Shown: positions 4,801-5,791 of the stretch, one piece after another
How the letters are laid out: the number at the start of each line of letters is the position of its first letter
How positions within the stretch are numbered: the stretch's first letter is position 1
Assembly: GCA_002392625.1 (NCBI GenBank)
Contig: DGHJ01000062.1
Span: forward strand, 1 to 5,791
From: Oscillospiraceae bacterium UBA3851
Lineage (GTDB): Bacteria > Bacillota > Clostridia > Oscillospirales > Oscillospiraceae
Length of the DNA: 5,791 nt
Reading direction: 5' to 3'
Translations under genes and position numbers: made by a program
Notes under the pieces: model-generated
Databases searched by the model: none
The model's input: the letters and a program-made list of their open reading frames with translations, nothing else
What the model was told of the DNA's origin: nothing

Positions 4801-4828
4801 TCGCCCAAAATCCTCAGATTTTGGGCGA
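4801..4828. repeat. 11-bp hairpin just downstream of proS
   Basis: TCGCCCAAAAT (4801-4811) pairs perfectly with ATTTTGGGCGA (4818-4828) around a 6-base loop, starting 5 bases after the proS stop. On the minus strand it is followed by GAAGGTTTGC rather than a U run, so it is not a standard intrinsic terminator. It could protect the 3' end of proS mRNA or belong to the palindrome cluster beside it. Confidence 0.7.
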
Positions 4829-4833
4829 AACTC

Positions 4834-5791
4834 TTAGTAAGCTACGCCCCAATATATGTCTGTGGTGCACTCCTTGCCGCACACGGGGCACTTGCCCACG
4901 GTGCCGGACTGCTTGAGCGGCATGCAGCGGCTGGACACGCCGGCCTTTTCCTTCATGGCCAGCTCGCACTCCAGAGAGCCGCACCACTTGGTGCGGGCGA
5001 AGCCGCCCTTGCCCTCGGCCATGGCCTTGACCTCCTCCCAGGAGGTCATGTCAAAGCAGTTCTCCTCCAGGTTTTTGGCGGCCATGTCGTACAGGTTGTC
5101 GTGGATCTTGACCATGAGCTCCGCCACGGCGGTCTCCAACTCGGCCAGGGGGACAAAGGTCTTCTCGCCGGTGTCGCGGCGGGCGACGCAGCACTGCTCC
5201 TTCTCCATGTCCTTGGGGCCGATCTCCACCCGCAGAGGCACGCCCTTCATCTCATACTGGGCGAACTTCCAGCCGGCGGACTGATCGCTGTCGTCCATGG
5301 TGACCCGCAGGCCGGCGGCGGTGAGACGGTCCTTCAGGGCGGCGGCGGCATCCAGGACGCCGGGCTTGTGCTGGGCAATGGGGATCACCACCACCTGGAT
5401 GGGGGCCACGGCGGGGGGCAGCACCAGACCGTTGTTGTCGGAGTGGGTCATGATGAGACCGCCGATGAGACGGGTGGAGGCGCCCCAGCTGGTCTGGAAC
5501 GGATACTGCAGGGTATTGTCCCGGCCGGTGAAGGTGACATCGTAGGCGCGGGAGAACTTGTCGCCGAAGTAGTGGCTGGTGCCGGACTGGAGGGCCTTGT
5601 GGTCCTTCATCATGCACTCGATGGTGTAGGTAGCCTCGGCGCCGGCGAACTTCTCCTTGTCGGTCTTGCGGCCCTTCACCACGGGCATGGCCAGCACGTC
5701 GCGGCAGAAGTCGGCGTAGGTGTTGAGCTGCTGCTCCGTCTCGGCGATGGCCTCCTCGGCTGTCTCGTGGATGGTGTGACCCTCCTGCCAC
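4834..5791 (-). CDS. proS: Prolyl-tRNA synthetase (archaeal/eukaryal-like type), 5'-truncated by window edge
   Basis: The last 318 residues are present, in frame from base 5790; roughly 160 N-terminal residues of a protein usually near 480 lie outside. The enzyme charges tRNA-Pro with proline in the cytoplasm. The fragment begins with WQEGHTIH, the class II motif 2 region of ProRS. GTSHYFGDKF is at fragment 70-79 and SWGASTRLIGGLIMTHSDNNGLVLPP (motif 3 region) at about 101-126. The anticodon-binding domain follows at about 133-221 (GWKF...GVPLRVEIGPKD). The C-terminal domain has C270-x4-C275 and C301-x2-C304, a zinc site with the spacing seen in Thermus ProRS, and ends in an aromatic Tyr as this type does. 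There is no sign of the editing insertion of the common bacterial type. A GTG at 5697 is internal, not a start. Confidence 0.96.
   Translation of the reverse strand, partial: WQEGHTIHETAEEAIAETEQQLNTYADFCRDVLAMPVVKGRKTDKEKFAGAEATYTIECMMKDHKALQSGTSHYFGDKFSRAYDVTFTGRDNTLQYPFQTSWGASTRLIGGLIMTHSDNNGLVLPPAVAPIQVVVIPIAQHKPGVLDAAAALKDRLTAAGLRVTMDDSDQSAGWKFAQYEMKGVPLRVEIGPKDMEKEQCCVARRDTGEKTFVPLAELETAVAELMVKIHDNLYDMAAKNLEENCFDMTSWEEVKAMAEGKGGFARTKWCGSLECELAMKEKAGVSSRCMPLKQSGTVGKCPVCGKECTTDIYWGVAY

Noticed and set aside
4467..4837. Short frames in the proS-rpsJ gap (4467-4661 and 4603-4794 minus, 4625-4837 plus)
   Set aside because: They run through the promoter, the terminator-like palindrome or the palindrome cluster, and have no recognisable domain.
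5252..5791. 179-codon minus-strand frame rich in Arg/His/Pro overlapping proS
   Set aside because: Out-of-frame shadow of proS; the neighbouring frame encodes clear ProRS motifs right to the window edge.
1..5791. CRISPR arrays, tRNA/rRNA genes, transposases or phage genes
   Set aside because: No regularly spaced repeats, cloverleaf or rRNA-like sequence, or mobile-element protein is seen.

Overview
All recognisable genes in this window lie on the minus strand. It holds the start of a bacterial S10 ribosomal-protein operon preceded by the 3' part of a prolyl-tRNA synthetase gene. Read in the direction of transcription (high to low coordinates) the order is proS (5' end outside the window), a 574-base gap, rpsJ, a 195-base gap, then rplC, rplD, rplW, rplB, rpsS, rplV and rpsC (3' end outside the window). 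The gene order, strong AGGAGG-type ribosome binding sites, GC-rich third positions and Clostridia-like protein sequences suggest a GC-rich Firmicute, perhaps near the Oscillospiraceae/Ruminococcaceae. That placement is inference from remembered family sequences, not a search result.

Region 1 (4834-5791) is proS of the archaeal/eukaryal-like type with a C-terminal Cys4 zinc site. Region 2 (4593-4833) has no gene and is packed with inverted repeats. Region 3 (4551-4592) holds a very good promoter (TTGACA, 17 bases, TATTAT, with an A/T-rich tract upstream) overlapping a 13-bp terminator-like palindrome. The presumed proS terminator and the presumed S10 promoter therefore share the same bases. 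Region 4 (about 4548-4260) is the rpsJ leader of nearly 290 bases. It contains a 14-bp GNRA-capped hairpin, a two-codon minigene with a well-placed Shine-Dalgarno, short overlapping uORFs, and a GC-rich hairpin with a U-rich tail that could attenuate transcription.

Region 5 (3951-4259) is rpsJ. Region 6 (3756-3950) is an unusually long rpsJ-rplC gap with a TATAAT box and three hairpins, so rplC and the genes after it may have their own promoter or structured leader. Region 7 (1-3755) is the tightly packed rplC-rpsC block, with gaps of 14-20 bases and one 1-base stop/start overlap (rplD/rplW). L3 carries a C-terminal extension of about 30 residues ending in a tandem 8-residue repeat.

The ribosomal proteins assemble into both subunits: S10, S19 and S3 in the head of the 30S; L3, L4, L23, L2 and L22 in the 50S core, the peptidyl-transferase surroundings and the exit tunnel. 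The coding content is ordinary. The points worth attention are the two non-coding leaders, the promoter/terminator overlap, the palindrome cluster and the L3 tail.
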